From NCBI GenBank assembly GCA_018819925.1, contig JAHJPG010000031.1:1-56851 (forward strand): DNA of 56,851 bases, in the 5' to 3' direction. This stretch comes from Pseudomonadota bacterium (lineage in GTDB: Bacteria; Desulfobacterota; Desulfarculia; Desulfarculales; Desulfarculaceae). The notes below the pieces were generated by a model, which searched no databases, was not told the DNA's origin, and saw nothing but the letters and a program-made list of their open reading frames with translations. The position numbers were made by a program, and so were the translations under genes. Below are positions 15,075-24,641 of the stretch, piece after piece; positions within the stretch are counted from its first letter, which is position 1, and every line of letters starts with the position of its first letter.

Positions 15075-17053
15075 GCCCCCGCCAACCCAAGGACTTCCGC
15101 CGTTGGGTGCGGGTGCGGCTGTGGATGCTGGGCGGGACCTTTGTCCTGATCTTCGCCCTGCTCGCCGGCCGGGCGGTGGATTTGCAGCTCATCGAGCGGA
15201 ACTATCTTACCCAACGGGCCCAGCGGGAGATTCTGAGGGAAGTGGAGATCGCTCCCAGCCGGGGCATCATCTACGACCGCAACCAAGTGGAGTTGGCCCT
15301 CAGCCTGGAGACCGAGAGCGTCTACGCCCGGCCGGTGGCGGTGGAAAACCCCACTGCGGAAGGCCGCCGTTTGGCCCATGCCCTGGGCCTTAAGTCCAAG
15401 CCGGTGATCCAGAGGCTCACCGGCAAGCGCCAGTTCGTGTGGCTCCAGCGCCGGGTGGACCCGGAGCAGGCCGTGGCGGTCAAGTCCCTGGATTTGGCCT
15501 CGGTGGGCTTGCTCAAGGAGCCGCGCCGTTTTTATCCCTACACCAACCTGGCCTGCCATCTGGTGGGCTTCGCCGGCCTGGACGCCAAGGGCCTGGAGGG
15601 CCTGGAGCGGCAATACGACGAGCTGCTGAGGGGCAAGGGCCACACCGTCACCCGCGCCCGGGACGCCCTGGGCCGCACCTTCCGGCTTTCGGGGAGCGCC
15701 GCCGGGCAGACGCCCCCGGGGCGCAATCTCATTCTGACCATCGACAAGGCCCTGCAGTACCAGGTGGAGAAGATTTTGGCGGGGGCGGTGAAGCGCTGGT
15801 CGGCGGCGGGGGGCCAGGCGGTGATCCTGAGCCCGGCCACCGGCGAGGTGCTGGCCATGGCCTCGCTGCCCGCCTTCAACCCCAACGTGTACCAGGACTA
15901 CCCCCGGGACACCTACCGCAACCGCTGCGTCACCGATCCCTACGAGCCGGGCAGCACCTTCAAGCTGTTTTTGGCCGCAGCGGCCTTGGCCTCGGGCCAG
16001 CTAACCCTGGACCAGCGTTTTGACTGCGAGGATGGCTCCTGGCGGCTGGGGGGCCGCACCATCCACGACACCCACCCCCACGGCAAGCTGAACTTGGGCG
16101 AGATCGTCAAGTTCTCCTCCAACATCGGCTCGGCCAAGGTTGCCTTGGAGTTGGGGCCAAAAAAACTCCACGCCACCCTCAAGGCCTTTGGCTTCGGCCA
16201 GGCCACCGGGGTGGACCTGCCCGGCGAGTCGCGGGGCATCCTGCGGCTGGCGAACAGTTGGAAGCCCCTGGACCTGGCCAACATCGCCTTTGGCCAGGGG
16301 GTGGCCGCCACCCCCCTGCAACTGGCCGCCGCAGTGGGGGCCATCGCCAACGGCGGCGTCTTGATGCGGCCCTATGTGGTCAAGGCCTTGGTGGACAACT
16401 CCGGCACCCTGGTGGCCGAGACTCAGCCCCAGGCCGTGCGCCGGGCCCTGGGCGCCGCCGAGGCCCGCCTGCTGGGCGAGATGATGAAGACGGTCACCGA
16501 GCCCGGCGGCACCGGGGCGAATATACAGGTGCCTCCCTTCAAGGTGGCCGGCAAGACCGGCACCTCCCAGAAACCGAGCCCCGAAGGCGGCTATTCCCAC
16601 AGCGAATACATGTCCAGCTTCGTGGGCTATCTGCCCGCCGACGACCCCCAGGTGGTGATCCTGGTGGTCATCGACACCCCCAAGGGCCGCCACTACGGCA
16701 GCACCGTGGCCGGGCCCGCCTGGGCGGCCATGGCCCGGGCCGCCCTCAAGACCCTGGGGGTGCACCGCGCTCCCAGCCAGCCGCCGCTGATCAAGGTGCA
16801 AGCCCCGGCCCCGTCCGCCGCGCCGGCCGTCTCCAGCCTGGCTCCGGCCAAGGCCTTGGCCAAGGGATTGACCCCGGACCTCACCGGCCTGACCCTGCGC
16901 CAGGTGCTGGCTTTGGCCGGCGTGCAGGGCCTGGCGGTGCGGGCCTCGGGCTGGGGGCGGGTCAGCGGCCAAAATCCGGCTCCCGGCTCCAAGCTCCAGC
17001 GGGAGCGTGGGCTGAAGGTCAGCCTGACCCCTCCCACCAGGGGAGGCGCATGA
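15071..17053 (+). CDS. ftsI: Septal peptidoglycan transpeptidase FtsI (PBP3) with PASTA domain
   Basis: This 660-residue class B penicillin-binding protein cross-links septal peptidoglycan. A cytoplasmic basic tail precedes one transmembrane helix at about 15-38. The pedestal domain begins SRGIIYDRN, and the transpeptidase domain has all three signatures: S295-TFK, S349-SN and K495-TGT. After a Pro/Ala linker, residues about 600-655 form one PASTA domain (TPDLTGLTLRQVLALAG...SLTP), a feature of many deltaproteobacterial and Gram-positive FtsI proteins but absent in E. coli. The start is the ATG overlapping the ftsL stop; it overlaps murE by four bases. Partner of FtsW, encoded in the same operon. 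Confidence 0.95.
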   Translation: MSPRQPKDFRRWVRVRLWMLGGTFVLIFALLAGRAVDLQLIERNYLTQRAQREILREVEIAPSRGIIYDRNQVELALSLETESVYARPVAVENPTAEGRRLAHALGLKSKPVIQRLTGKRQFVWLQRRVDPEQAVAVKSLDLASVGLLKEPRRFYPYTNLACHLVGFAGLDAKGLEGLERQYDELLRGKGHTVTRARDALGRTFRLSGSAAGQTPPGRNLILTIDKALQYQVEKILAGAVKRWSAAGGQAVILSPATGEVLAMASLPAFNPNVYQDYPRDTYRNRCVTDPYEPGSTFKLFLAAAALASGQLTLDQRFDCEDGSWRLGGRTIHDTHPHGKLNLGEIVKFSSNIGSAKVALELGPKKLHATLKAFGFGQATGVDLPGESRGILRLANSWKPLDLANIAFGQGVAATPLQLAAAVGAIANGGVLMRPYVVKALVDNSGTLVAETQPQAVRRALGAAEARLLGEMMKTVTEPGGTGANIQVPPFKVAGKTGTSQKPSPEGGYSHSEYMSSFVGYLPADDPQVVILVVIDTPKGRHYGSTVAGPAWAAMARAALKTLGVHRAPSQPPLIKVQAPAPSAAPAVSSLAPAKALAKGLTPDLTGLTLRQVLALAGVQGLAVRASGWGRVSGQNPAPGSKLQRERGLKVSLTPPTRGGA

Positions 17054-18600
17054 TGCGTTTGGCCGAGCTGATAAAGGGCCTGGATGTGGTGGCGGTGCAT
17101 GGAGGCGAGCTGCCCCGGGACGAGGTGCGCGGCCTGGCCTACGATTCGCGGCAAGTGGGGCCCGGCGATGTGTTCGCCGCCCTGGGCGGAGTGGCCTCCG
17201 ACGGCCATGCCTACCTGGCCATGGCCGCCCAGCGGGGAGCCCTGGCCGCGGTGGTGGAGCGCCCCGTGGATTCACCCCTGGTGCAGATCCAGGTGCCCGA
17301 CAGCCGCCTGGCCCTGGCCCTGATGGCCAGCCGTTTCCACGGCAGGCCCAGCCGCCACCTCACCCTGGTGGGCATCACCGGCACCAACGGCAAGACCACG
17401 GTGAGCTACCTGGTGGAGGCCCTGTTGTCCCAGCGGGGCCCGGCCGGGCTGGTTGGCACCGTGGAGCAGCGCTATCCCGGCAAGCGCCGGGCCTCGGCCA
17501 TGACCACCCCCGAGTCGGTGGAGTTGCAAGCGGCCCTGGCCGAGATGCACGCCGCCGGGGTCAAGGGCGTGGCCATGGAGGTTAGCAGCCACGCCCTTCA
17601 GCAGCACCGGGTGGACGGCTGCCGCTTCGACGCGGCGGTGTTCACCAACCTCTCCCGGGACCACCTGGACTACCACGGCGACATGGCGGCCTACTTCCAG
17701 GCCAAACGCCGCCTGTTCAGCCAGCTTCTGCCCCAGGCCAAGCGCGCGGGCAAGGACCCGGCGGCGGTTATCTGCGCCGACGACCCCAAGGGCTCCCATT
17801 TGGCCGGCGAGACCACCGGCCTGCATCTGCGCACCCTGACCTACGGCTTCAGCCCGGCGGCCCGGGTGCGCGGGGAAGCTCCTCAAATGAGCCTGAGGGG
17901 GAGCCGCTGCCGGGTGCGCTGGCCCGCCGGGTCCTTCGATCTGGCCACTCCCTTGGTGGGCCCCTACAACCTGCAAAACGCCCTGGCCGCCACGGCGGTG
18001 GGACTGGCCCTGGACTTCGAGCCCGAGCAGATACAGCGGGCCCTGGCCTCGGTGAAGGGCGTGCCCGGCCGCTTGCAGCCGGTGGCGGGCGTCCCCGGCG
18101 GCCCCACGGTTTTGGTGGACTACGCCCACAGCGACCAGGCCTTGGCCAGCGTACTGCTGGCGCTCAGGCCCCTGACCCCCGGCAGGCTCATCTGCGTGTT
18201 CGGGGCCGGAGGGGACCGCGACCAGGGCAAGCGCCCCCTCATGGGCCAGGCGGTGGGCGCCGGGGCCGACTTGGCGGTGCTGACCAGCGACAATCCCCGT
18301 TCCGAGGACCCCCAGGCCATCATGGCCATGGTGGAGCCGGGGCTGGGAATCGCCGGGGCGTGCCGGGTGAGCGCCTTGGGCGGCGAGGGTCCGGCCTATC
18401 TGTGCGAGCCGGACCGGGCCACGGCCATCGCCCTGGCCATAGACGCCGCCGGGCCCGAGGACGTGGTGCTCATCGCCGGCAAGGGCCACGAGGACTACCA
18501 GATCGTGGGCCAGACCAGGCGGCACTTCGACGACCGCGAGCAGGCGGCGGCGGCACTGGCCCGCCGGGGCGCCGGGGAGGCGGGCCATGCCGGTTCTTGA
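17050..18600 (+). CDS. murE: UDP-MurNAc-L-Ala-D-Glu:meso-diaminopimelate ligase
   Basis: This 516-residue Mur ligase adds the third stem-peptide residue to the cytoplasmic precursor. Domain order is normal: UDP-binding N-domain with DSRQVGPGDVFAAL, ATPase domain with GITGTNGKTTV, a carbamylated-lysine region, and a C-domain with the DNPR motif (LTSDNPRSEDP), which marks meso-DAP rather than lysine as substrate. The C-terminal GKGHEDYQ motif is present. Either ATG of ATGATG (17050 or 17053) could be used; the first overlaps the ftsI stop. Its 3' end overlaps murF by 14 bases. Confidence 0.97.
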   Translation: MMRLAELIKGLDVVAVHGGELPRDEVRGLAYDSRQVGPGDVFAALGGVASDGHAYLAMAAQRGALAAVVERPVDSPLVQIQVPDSRLALALMASRFHGRPSRHLTLVGITGTNGKTTVSYLVEALLSQRGPAGLVGTVEQRYPGKRRASAMTTPESVELQAALAEMHAAGVKGVAMEVSSHALQQHRVDGCRFDAAVFTNLSRDHLDYHGDMAAYFQAKRRLFSQLLPQAKRAGKDPAAVICADDPKGSHLAGETTGLHLRTLTYGFSPAARVRGEAPQMSLRGSRCRVRWPAGSFDLATPLVGPYNLQNALAATAVGLALDFEPEQIQRALASVKGVPGRLQPVAGVPGGPTVLVDYAHSDQALASVLLALRPLTPGRLICVFGAGGDRDQGKRPLMGQAVGAGADLAVLTSDNPRSEDPQAIMAMVEPGLGIAGACRVSALGGEGPAYLCEPDRATAIALAIDAAGPEDVVLIAGKGHEDYQIVGQTRRHFDDREQAAAALARRGAGEAGHAGS

Positions 18601-19984
18601 CGCCGCCTTCGTGCTCCAGGCCACCGGGGCCGATGCCCGGGGAGAGTGCCCGGTGCTGCCCTTCACCGGAGTGAGCACCGACTCGCGCAGCCTGCAACCG
18701 GGCGAGCTTTTCGTGGCCCTGAGCGGCCCCAACTTCGACGGCCACGATTTCCTGGACCGGGCCTTCGAGGCCGGCGCGGCCGCAGCCCTGGTGCTCCGCG
18801 ACGCCCAGCCTCCTTCGGGCAACGGCCATTGCCTCCTGGAGGTGGAGGACACCCTGACCGCCCTGGGCCAACTGGCGGCGGCCTGGCGCCGGGAGCACAG
18901 CGCCCTGGTGGCGGCGGTGACCGGCAGCAACGGCAAGACCACCACCAAGGAAATGCTGGCGGCCATCCTGGGCCAGCGGCACCGGGTGTTGGCCACCAGG
19001 GGCAACCTGAACAATCTCATCGGCCTGCCCCTGACCCTGCTGCGGCTCCGGGAGGTCCACAGCGCCTGCGTGGTGGAGATGGGCATGAACGCCCCCGGCG
19101 AGATAGCCCGCCTCACCGAGATCGCCGCGCCCGAGGCCGGAGTCATCACCAACGTGGGGCCGGCCCACATTGGCATGCTGGGCTCCCTGGAGGCCATCGC
19201 GGCGGCCAAGGGCGAGCTGTTCGACGGCCTTAGCCCGGCGGCCACGGCGGTGGTCAACCTGGACGATCCCTTCCTGGCCCCATACGCGGCCAGCCTACCC
19301 TGGCGGGTGGTGAGCTTCGGCATAGACTCCATGGCCGAGGTGCGGGCCGGGGAAATCAAAGCCGCGGGCGGTGGGCAAACCTTTGTATTGGATCTGGCCG
19401 GAGAGACGCTGCGGGTGCGCCTGGCCGCGCCGGGCCGCCACAACGTGATGAACGCCCTGGCCGCCGCGGCCACGGCATGGTCCTTGGGGCAGGGGGCCGA
19501 CGCGGTGGCCGCCGGTCTGGAGTCCTTCACCCCGGTGGCCGGCCGCCTGGCCCTGGCCGGAGCGCCCGGCGGCCCGGCGGTGGTGGACGACACCTACAAC
19601 GCCAACCCGGCCTCGGTGGCCTGCGGCCTGAGCGCCGCCGTTTCCCTGGCCCAGGGCCGTCCCCTGGTGCTTATTCTGGGCGACATGAAGGAACTGGGCG
19701 ACTACGCCGCCGAGCTGCATCGTCAAACAGGCCTCCTGGCGGCCCAGGCCGGGTGCCGCCTGGTGGTGGCTCTGGGCCGGCACGCCGAGCAGGTGGCCCA
19801 GGGAGCCCGGGAGGGCGGCATGTCTCCCGAGCAGACCCTGATCTTCGCGGTCATGGATGAGCTTCTGGAGGAGATTACGCAACTGTTGGACACCCGGGAC
19901 CTGGTCCTGGTAAAGGGATCGCGCTCCATGGCCATGGAGCGGGTGGTGGCCCGCATCGGCGGCGGACAAGGGGGGGCGCACTAA
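18587..19984 (+). CDS. murF: UDP-MurNAc-tripeptide:D-Ala-D-Ala ligase
   Basis: This 465-residue Mur ligase completes the pentapeptide precursor. It has the [14 protein letters not shown] segment in the N-domain, P-loop [25 protein letters not shown] and [11 protein letters not shown] in the ATPase domain, and [11 protein letters not shown] in the C-domain, all typical of MurF rather than MurE. The start lies 14 bases inside murE, in another frame, within the GGGGAGGCGGGCC region that supplies the ribosome site. The stop TAA shares its last A with the mraY ATG. No ddl gene is in the window, so D-Ala-D-Ala must come from elsewhere. Confidence 0.96.
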   Translation: MPVLDAAFVLQATGADARGECPVLPFTGVSTDSRSLQPGELFVALSGPNFDGHDFLDRAFEAGAAAALVLRDAQPPSGNGHCLLEVEDTLTALGQLAAAWRREHSALVAAVTGSNGKTTTKEMLAAILGQRHRVLATRGNLNNLIGLPLTLLRLREVHSACVVEMGMNAPGEIARLTEIAAPEAGVITNVGPAHIGMLGSLEAIAAAKGELFDGLSPAATAVVNLDDPFLAPYAASLPWRVVSFGIDSMAEVRAGEIKAAGGGQTFVLDLAGETLRVRLAAPGRHNVMNALAAAATAWSLGQGADAVAAGLESFTPVAGRLALAGAPGGPAVVDDTYNANPASVACGLSAAVSLAQGRPLVLILGDMKELGDYAAELHRQTGLLAAQAGCRLVVALGRHAEQVAQGAREGGMSPEQTLIFAVMDELLEEITQLLDTRDLVLVKGSRSMAMERVVARIGGGQGGAH

Positions 19985-21066
19985 TGCTGTACCACCTCCT
20001 GTATCCCCTGGCCGACTACTTTGGGGCCTTGAACGTATTTCGCTATATCACCTTCCGCACCATCTATGCGGCGGTGACCGCCCTGATGATCGCCTGGCTC
20101 ATGGGCCCCTGGGTCATCCGCAAGCTGCAAGAGCTGCAGGTGGGCCAGTACATCCGCGAGTTGGGGCCCCAGAGCCACAAGGCCAAGGCGGGCACCCCCA
20201 CCATGGGCGGGGTGCTGATCCTGTTCGCCATGACCGTCTCCCTGCTGCTGTGGGGAGACCTGGGCAACTTCTACCTTTGGGTGGCCATGGGGGTGACCTT
20301 ATGTTACGGCCTCATCGGATTCGCCGACGACTACCTGAAAAAGGTGAGCAAGGCCAGCGAGGGCGGCCTGAGGGCCCGCAGCAAGTTCCTGCTCCTGGCC
20401 CTGGTGGCCCTGGGCGCTGCCCTGGCCCTGTACCTGCACCCCGGCTACAGCACCAAGCTTTCCGTGCCCTTTTTCAAGCTGGTGTTGCCGGACCTGGGCT
20501 GGGGCTACATACCCCTGGCCATGCTCATCCTGGTGGGGACCGCCAACGCGGTTAACCTCACCGACGGCCTGGACGGCCTGGCCGCCGGGCCGGTGCTCAT
20601 CGCCGCCGGCACCTACTTGGTTTTGAGCTACCTCACCGGCAACGCGAAAACCGCCAGTTACCTGCAGATTCTTTACGTGCAGGGGGCGGGCGAACTGGCC
20701 GTGTTCTGCGGCGCGGTGGTGGGCGCGGTGATGGGCTTCCTTTGGTACAACGCCTACCCCGCTCAAGTCTTCATGGGCGACACCGGCTCGTTGTCCTTGG
20801 GCGGGGCTTTGGGGGTCACGGCGGTGTGCACCAAGCACGAGATCCTTCTGGCCCTGGTGGGCGGCCTGTTCGTGGTGGAGGCCCTTAGCGTCATTTTGCA
20901 GGTGGGCTTTTTCAAGATGAGCGGCGGCAAGCGCATCTTCCGCATGGCTCCCTTGCACCATCACTTTGAACTCAAGGGCTGGGCCGAGCCCAAGGTGATC
21001 GTGCGTTTCTGGATCATAGCCGTGATGCTGGCCCTGGTGGCCATAAGCACTTTGAAGCTGAGGTGA
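19984..21066 (+). CDS. mraY: Phospho-MurNAc-pentapeptide translocase MraY
   Basis: This 360-residue membrane enzyme with about ten helices transfers phospho-MurNAc-pentapeptide to undecaprenyl phosphate, making lipid I. Key residues are visible: the adjacent aspartates in GFADDYLKK, the [10 protein letters not shown] loop, the third catalytic Asp in MGDTGSL, and the HHHFE motif before the C-terminus. Length and order match the E. coli type. It begins at the A of the murF stop codon (TAATG) and ends overlapping the GTG of murD. Confidence 0.97.
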   Translation: MLYHLLYPLADYFGALNVFRYITFRTIYAAVTALMIAWLMGPWVIRKLQELQVGQYIRELGPQSHKAKAGTPTMGGVLILFAMTVSLLLWGDLGNFYLWVAMGVTLCYGLIGFADDYLKKVSKASEGGLRARSKFLLLALVALGAALALYLHPGYSTKLSVPFFKLVLPDLGWGYIPLAMLILVGTANAVNLTDGLDGLAAGPVLIAAGTYLVLSYLTGNAKTASYLQILYVQGAGELAVFCGAVVGAVMGFLWYNAYPAQVFMGDTGSLSLGGALGVTAVCTKHEILLALVGGLFVVEALSVILQVGFFKMSGGKRIFRMAPLHHHFELKGWAEPKVIVRFWIIAVMLALVAISTLKLR

Positions 21067-22412
21067 CGGTGGAGCTACGGGGCAAAAAGGTTTTGGTGGT
21101 GGGCCTGGGCGTGAGCGGCCGGGCGGCGGCCCTGCTGTGCCTGTCCAAGGGCGCTACGGTGCGGGCCACCGACCGCCACCCCGCCCCCCCGGCGGCCGAA
21201 GATCTGGCCTCGGCCGGGGTGCGCCTGTCCCTGGGCGGCCACCGCGGCGAAGACTTCGCCTGGGCCCAGATCATCGTCCTGAGCCCCGGGGTGGACCACC
21301 GCCTGCCCGAGGTGGCCCGGGCCCGCGCCGCCGGGGCCGAGGTGATCGGCGAGTTGGAACTGGGCTGGCGTTTTACTCGCTGCCCCACGGTGATGATCAC
21401 CGGCACCAACGGCAAGAGCACCGTGACCACCCTGGTAGGCGGCATCCTGGCCCAGGCCGGGTTCAAGACCCTGGTGGGCGGCAACCTGGGCCGCCCGGTG
21501 TGCGACATGGCCCCCGAGAGCGGCCAGGCCGACTGGATGGTGGCCGAGGTCAGTTCCTTCCAGACCGACACCATGGCGCGGCTGCGTCCCCGGGTGGGGG
21601 TGGTGCTAAACATCACCCCGGACCACCTGGACCGCTACCCCGGCTTCGCGGCCTACGCCGAGAGCAAGATGGGCCTGCTCAAGAACCAAACCGGCGGCGA
21701 CGTAGCGGTGCTGTGCGCCGACGACCCCGAGGTTTGGTCCCGGCGCATCCAGGCCCCGGCCCAGGTGTGGGGCTACGGCGCGGCCGGGCCACAGCGCCCC
21801 GGCGGTTGGCTGGAAGACGGCGAGCTGGTGCTGGACGCGGGTCAAGAGTCCCTGCGCCTGTCCCTGCCCCAGGGGCACCTGGCCATCGGCTTCAACCGGC
21901 TCAACTGCCTGGCTGCCTGCCTGACCGCCCTGGCCTGCGGGGCCGGGACCGAGGCCATGGGCGCGGCCCTGGAGGCCTACCAGGCCCTGGGGCACCGCCT
22001 GGCCCTGGTGGGTGAGAAGGACGGGGTGAGCTTTTACGACGACAGCAAGGGCACCAACGTGGGGGCGGTGGCCGCCGCCCTGGGCGCCCTGGAGATGCCG
22101 GTGGTGCTGCTGTTGGGGGGCAGGGACAAGGACGGCCGCTTTGCCGACCTGGGGCCGCTGCTCAAGGACAAGGTGGCGCGGGTGATCTGCTTCGGCGAGG
22201 CCGGGCCCGCCATCCTGGCCCAGGTGGCGGATTTCGCCCCCAGCGAGGTGGTCCCGGATCTGGCGGCGGCGGTGATGACGGCCGCCCGGTCGGCGGCTCC
22301 CGGCCAGGCGGTGCTTCTGAGCCCCGGCTGCGCCAGCTTCGACGCCTATTCGGGCTACGCCCAGCGGGGCGAGCATTTTCAATCTCTGGCGCGGGAGGTG
22401 ATGCATGGCTGA
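21063..22412 (+). CDS. murD: UDP-MurNAc-L-alanine:D-glutamate ligase
   Basis: This 449-residue cytoplasmic Mur ligase adds D-Glu. The N-domain starts [16 protein letters not shown] and has LSPGVD, the ATP loop is [11 protein letters not shown], and [10 protein letters not shown] and [11 protein letters not shown] are the family's later motifs. The GTG start at 21063 overlaps the mraY stop by four bases. Its 3' end overlaps ftsW by 8 bases. Upstream shadow frames are long because of the high G+C content but carry no domain. Confidence 0.96.
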   Translation: MTVELRGKKVLVVGLGVSGRAAALLCLSKGATVRATDRHPAPPAAEDLASAGVRLSLGGHRGEDFAWAQIIVLSPGVDHRLPEVARARAAGAEVIGELELGWRFTRCPTVMITGTNGKSTVTTLVGGILAQAGFKTLVGGNLGRPVCDMAPESGQADWMVAEVSSFQTDTMARLRPRVGVVLNITPDHLDRYPGFAAYAESKMGLLKNQTGGDVAVLCADDPEVWSRRIQAPAQVWGYGAAGPQRPGGWLEDGELVLDAGQESLRLSLPQGHLAIGFNRLNCLAACLTALACGAGTEAMGAALEAYQALGHRLALVGEKDGVSFYDDSKGTNVGAVAAALGALEMPVVLLLGGRDKDGRFADLGPLLKDKVARVICFGEAGPAILAQVADFAPSEVVPDLAAAVMTAARSAAPGQAVLLSPGCASFDAYSGYAQRGEHFQSLAREVMHG

Positions 22413-23547
22413 AGCAGTGCTGAACGCCCCCAGCCCCACGGTTCAGGCCGCCTCCCGGGTGGGAGACCCCTGGCTGCTTTTGTCCGCCCTGGCCCTGGCC
22501 GGGGTGGGCCTGGTGATGGTCTACTCGGCGGGCAGCGCCTTGGCCGCCCAGCGCTACAGTGACGGGGCCTATTTCTTCAAGTCCCAACTGCTGCACGTCA
22601 CCGCCGGCATCGTGGCCATGGGGATTCTGGCCCTCATGGATTACCGCCGCCTGGCGCGCTTCACCTACCCCCTGCTGCTGGGGGTGCTGGCCGCCCTGCT
22701 GCTGCTGCTGGTGCCCGGCGTGGGACACATGGCCGGCGGCGCGGTGCGCTGGCTGCGCCTGGGGCCCCTGTCCCTGCAACCGGCCGAGCTGGCCAAGCTG
22801 GCCCTGGTGCTCTATCTGGCCTATTCCCTGTCCCGCCACCAGGAGCAGATCAAGAGCTTCACCCGGGGCCTGCTGCCCCATCTGGGAGTGACTTTCCTGC
22901 TCATCGTGCCGGTGGCCATGGAGCCGGACCTGGGCATGAGCGTGATCCTGTTCTGCCTGGCCAGCCTCATGCTCTTCGTGGCCGGGGCCCGCTTCAGCTA
23001 TCTGCTGGGCCTGCTGGCCCTGGTTTCGCCCATGGTCTGGGTGATGGTGGTGCACTACCCCTGGCGCTTCAAGCGCATCCTGGCCTTCTTGAACCCCTGG
23101 AATGACGCGGGCGGGGCGGGCTTCCAGATCATCCACAGTTTCTACGCCCTGGGTTCCGGCGGTCTGTGGGGGGCCGGCCTGGGGGCTGGCCAGCAGAAGT
23201 TGTTCTACCTGCCCGAGCCCCATACCGACTTCATCTTCAGCGTGCTGGGCGAGGAACTGGGCTTGTGGGGCGTGCTCTTGGTGCTGGGCCTGTTCTTGCT
23301 GCTGGTGATCCGGGGGGTGAAGATCGCCCTGGAGGCGCGGGAGCTTTTCGGGACCTACCTGGCCATGGGGGCCACCCTGATCATCGGTTTGCAGGCCTTC
23401 ATCAACGCCGGGGTGGTCATGGGGCTCTTGCCTACCAAGGGACTGACCATGCCCTTCATCAGCTACGGCGGCAGTTCGCTGCTGGTGAACTTCGCCTGCG
23501 TGGGCATATTGCTCAGCGTGGCGGCGGGCAGCGGGAGGAAAGCTTGA
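22405..23547 (+). CDS. ftsW: SEDS peptidoglycan glycosyltransferase FtsW
   Basis: This 380-residue polytopic protein of the SEDS family has about ten helices and polymerises septal glycan from lipid II. Supporting motifs are MVYSAGSALA in the first helix, a central extracellular loop with LGPLSLQPAELAKLALV and the catalytic Asp in MEPDLGMSV, and the C-terminal GLLPTKGLTMPFISYGGSSL. The preceding cytoplasmic tail of about 20 residues is typical. It lies between murD and murG as in most dcw clusters, overlapping both. FtsI in the same operon is its transpeptidase partner. Confidence 0.96.
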   Translation: MAEAVLNAPSPTVQAASRVGDPWLLLSALALAGVGLVMVYSAGSALAAQRYSDGAYFFKSQLLHVTAGIVAMGILALMDYRRLARFTYPLLLGVLAALLLLLVPGVGHMAGGAVRWLRLGPLSLQPAELAKLALVLYLAYSLSRHQEQIKSFTRGLLPHLGVTFLLIVPVAMEPDLGMSVILFCLASLMLFVAGARFSYLLGLLALVSPMVWVMVVHYPWRFKRILAFLNPWNDAGGAGFQIIHSFYALGSGGLWGAGLGAGQQKLFYLPEPHTDFIFSVLGEELGLWGVLLVLGLFLLLVIRGVKIALEARELFGTYLAMGATLIIGLQAFINAGVVMGLLPTKGLTMPFISYGGSSLLVNFACVGILLSVAAGSGRKA

Positions 23548-24641
23548 GCGCGGCGGTGCTCATAGCCGGCGGCGGCACCGGAGGCCACCTGTTCCCGGGC
23601 ATGGCCGTGGCCACCGAATTGCTGCGGGCGCGCCCCGGCCTGTCGCTGGCCTTTGTCAACGCCGGCCGGCCCCTGGAGAGCCGGGTGCTGGCCCAGGCGG
23701 GCTACGACCAGGAGGTGCTGCCGGCCAAGGCCTTCCGGGGCAAGGGATTGGTGTCGCGCCTGGCCGCCCTGGCCGTGGTGCCCGGCGCGGTGCTCAGGGC
23801 CATGGGGCTCATCCGCCGCCGCCGCCCCGGCCTGGTGTTGGCGGTGGGGGGCTATGCCGCCCTGCCCCTGGGCCTGGCCGCCTGGTTGTGCCGGGTGCCT
23901 CTGGCGGTGCAGGAGCAGAACGCCCTGCCCGGGCTGACCAACCGGATTTTGGGGCGGTTGGCCACGGTTGCCTTCGTGGCCTTTGCCGCCGCGAGCAAGC
24001 ACTTCCCCGCCGGCAAGAGCGTCATGAGCGGCAACCCGGTGCGCCCGGAGGTGCTGGAGCAGGCCGGGCAGGTCAAGCGGGAAGAGCCGGACCAGCGTTT
24101 CACCGTGCTGGTGCTGGGCGGCAGCCAGGGAGCCCGCAGCCTGAACCAGGCGGTGACCGGGGCCCTGGAGCCTCTGGCCGGGCGCAAGGATCAGCTGTTT
24201 TTCATTCACCAGACCGGCGAGGCCGACGCGGACTGGGTGCGAGAGGCTTACCAACAGGCAGACTTCGCCGCCCAGGTGGCCCCCTTCTTCGAGCGGGTGG
24301 GGGAGTGCTACGGCCGGGCCCACCTGGTGCTGTGCCGCTCCGGGGCGGGCACGGTGACCGAGGGCCTGGCCACGGGCCGGGCCATGGTCTGCGTGCCTTA
24401 TCCCTACGCGGCCGGCGATCATCAGCGCCTCAACGCCCAGGCCCTGGTGGAGGCCGGCGCGGCCCGGTTCATCCTGGACGCGGAGCTTACCCCCCAGCTG
24501 GTGGCGCAAACCATCACCGAGTTTATGGACGACGCGGCCCAGCGCCGGGCCATGGAGGGGGCCGCCCGCCGCATGGCCCGGCCCCAGGCGGCCCGGGAGA
24601 TCGCGGCCCATTGCCTGGAACTCATGAAGGAGGCGGCCTGA
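23544..24641 (+). CDS. murG: UDP-GlcNAc:lipid I GlcNAc transferase MurG
   Basis: This 365-residue peripheral membrane GT-B enzyme makes lipid II. The N-domain loop GGGTGGHLFPG and the C-domain loop VLGGSQGARSLNQ are present, with CRSGAGTVTEGLATGRAMVCVPYP at the UDP-GlcNAc site. The start is a TTG at 23544: GGAGG lies five bases upstream, the TTG overlaps the ftsW TGA, and the residues after it align with the family N-terminus. No ATG or GTG fits as well. The stop shares a base with the murC ATG. Confidence 0.95.
   Translation: MSAAVLIAGGGTGGHLFPGMAVATELLRARPGLSLAFVNAGRPLESRVLAQAGYDQEVLPAKAFRGKGLVSRLAALAVVPGAVLRAMGLIRRRRPGLVLAVGGYAALPLGLAAWLCRVPLAVQEQNALPGLTNRILGRLATVAFVAFAAASKHFPAGKSVMSGNPVRPEVLEQAGQVKREEPDQRFTVLVLGGSQGARSLNQAVTGALEPLAGRKDQLFFIHQTGEADADWVREAYQQADFAAQVAPFFERVGECYGRAHLVLCRSGAGTVTEGLATGRAMVCVPYPYAAGDHQRLNAQALVEAGAARFILDAELTPQLVAQTITEFMDDAAQRRAMEGAARRMARPQAAREIAAHCLELMKEAA

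Noticed and set aside
16258-18600. A 780-codon frame starting inside ftsI
   Set aside because: Only the part from 17050 is murE; the upstream codons are an out-of-frame shadow of ftsI in GC-rich DNA.
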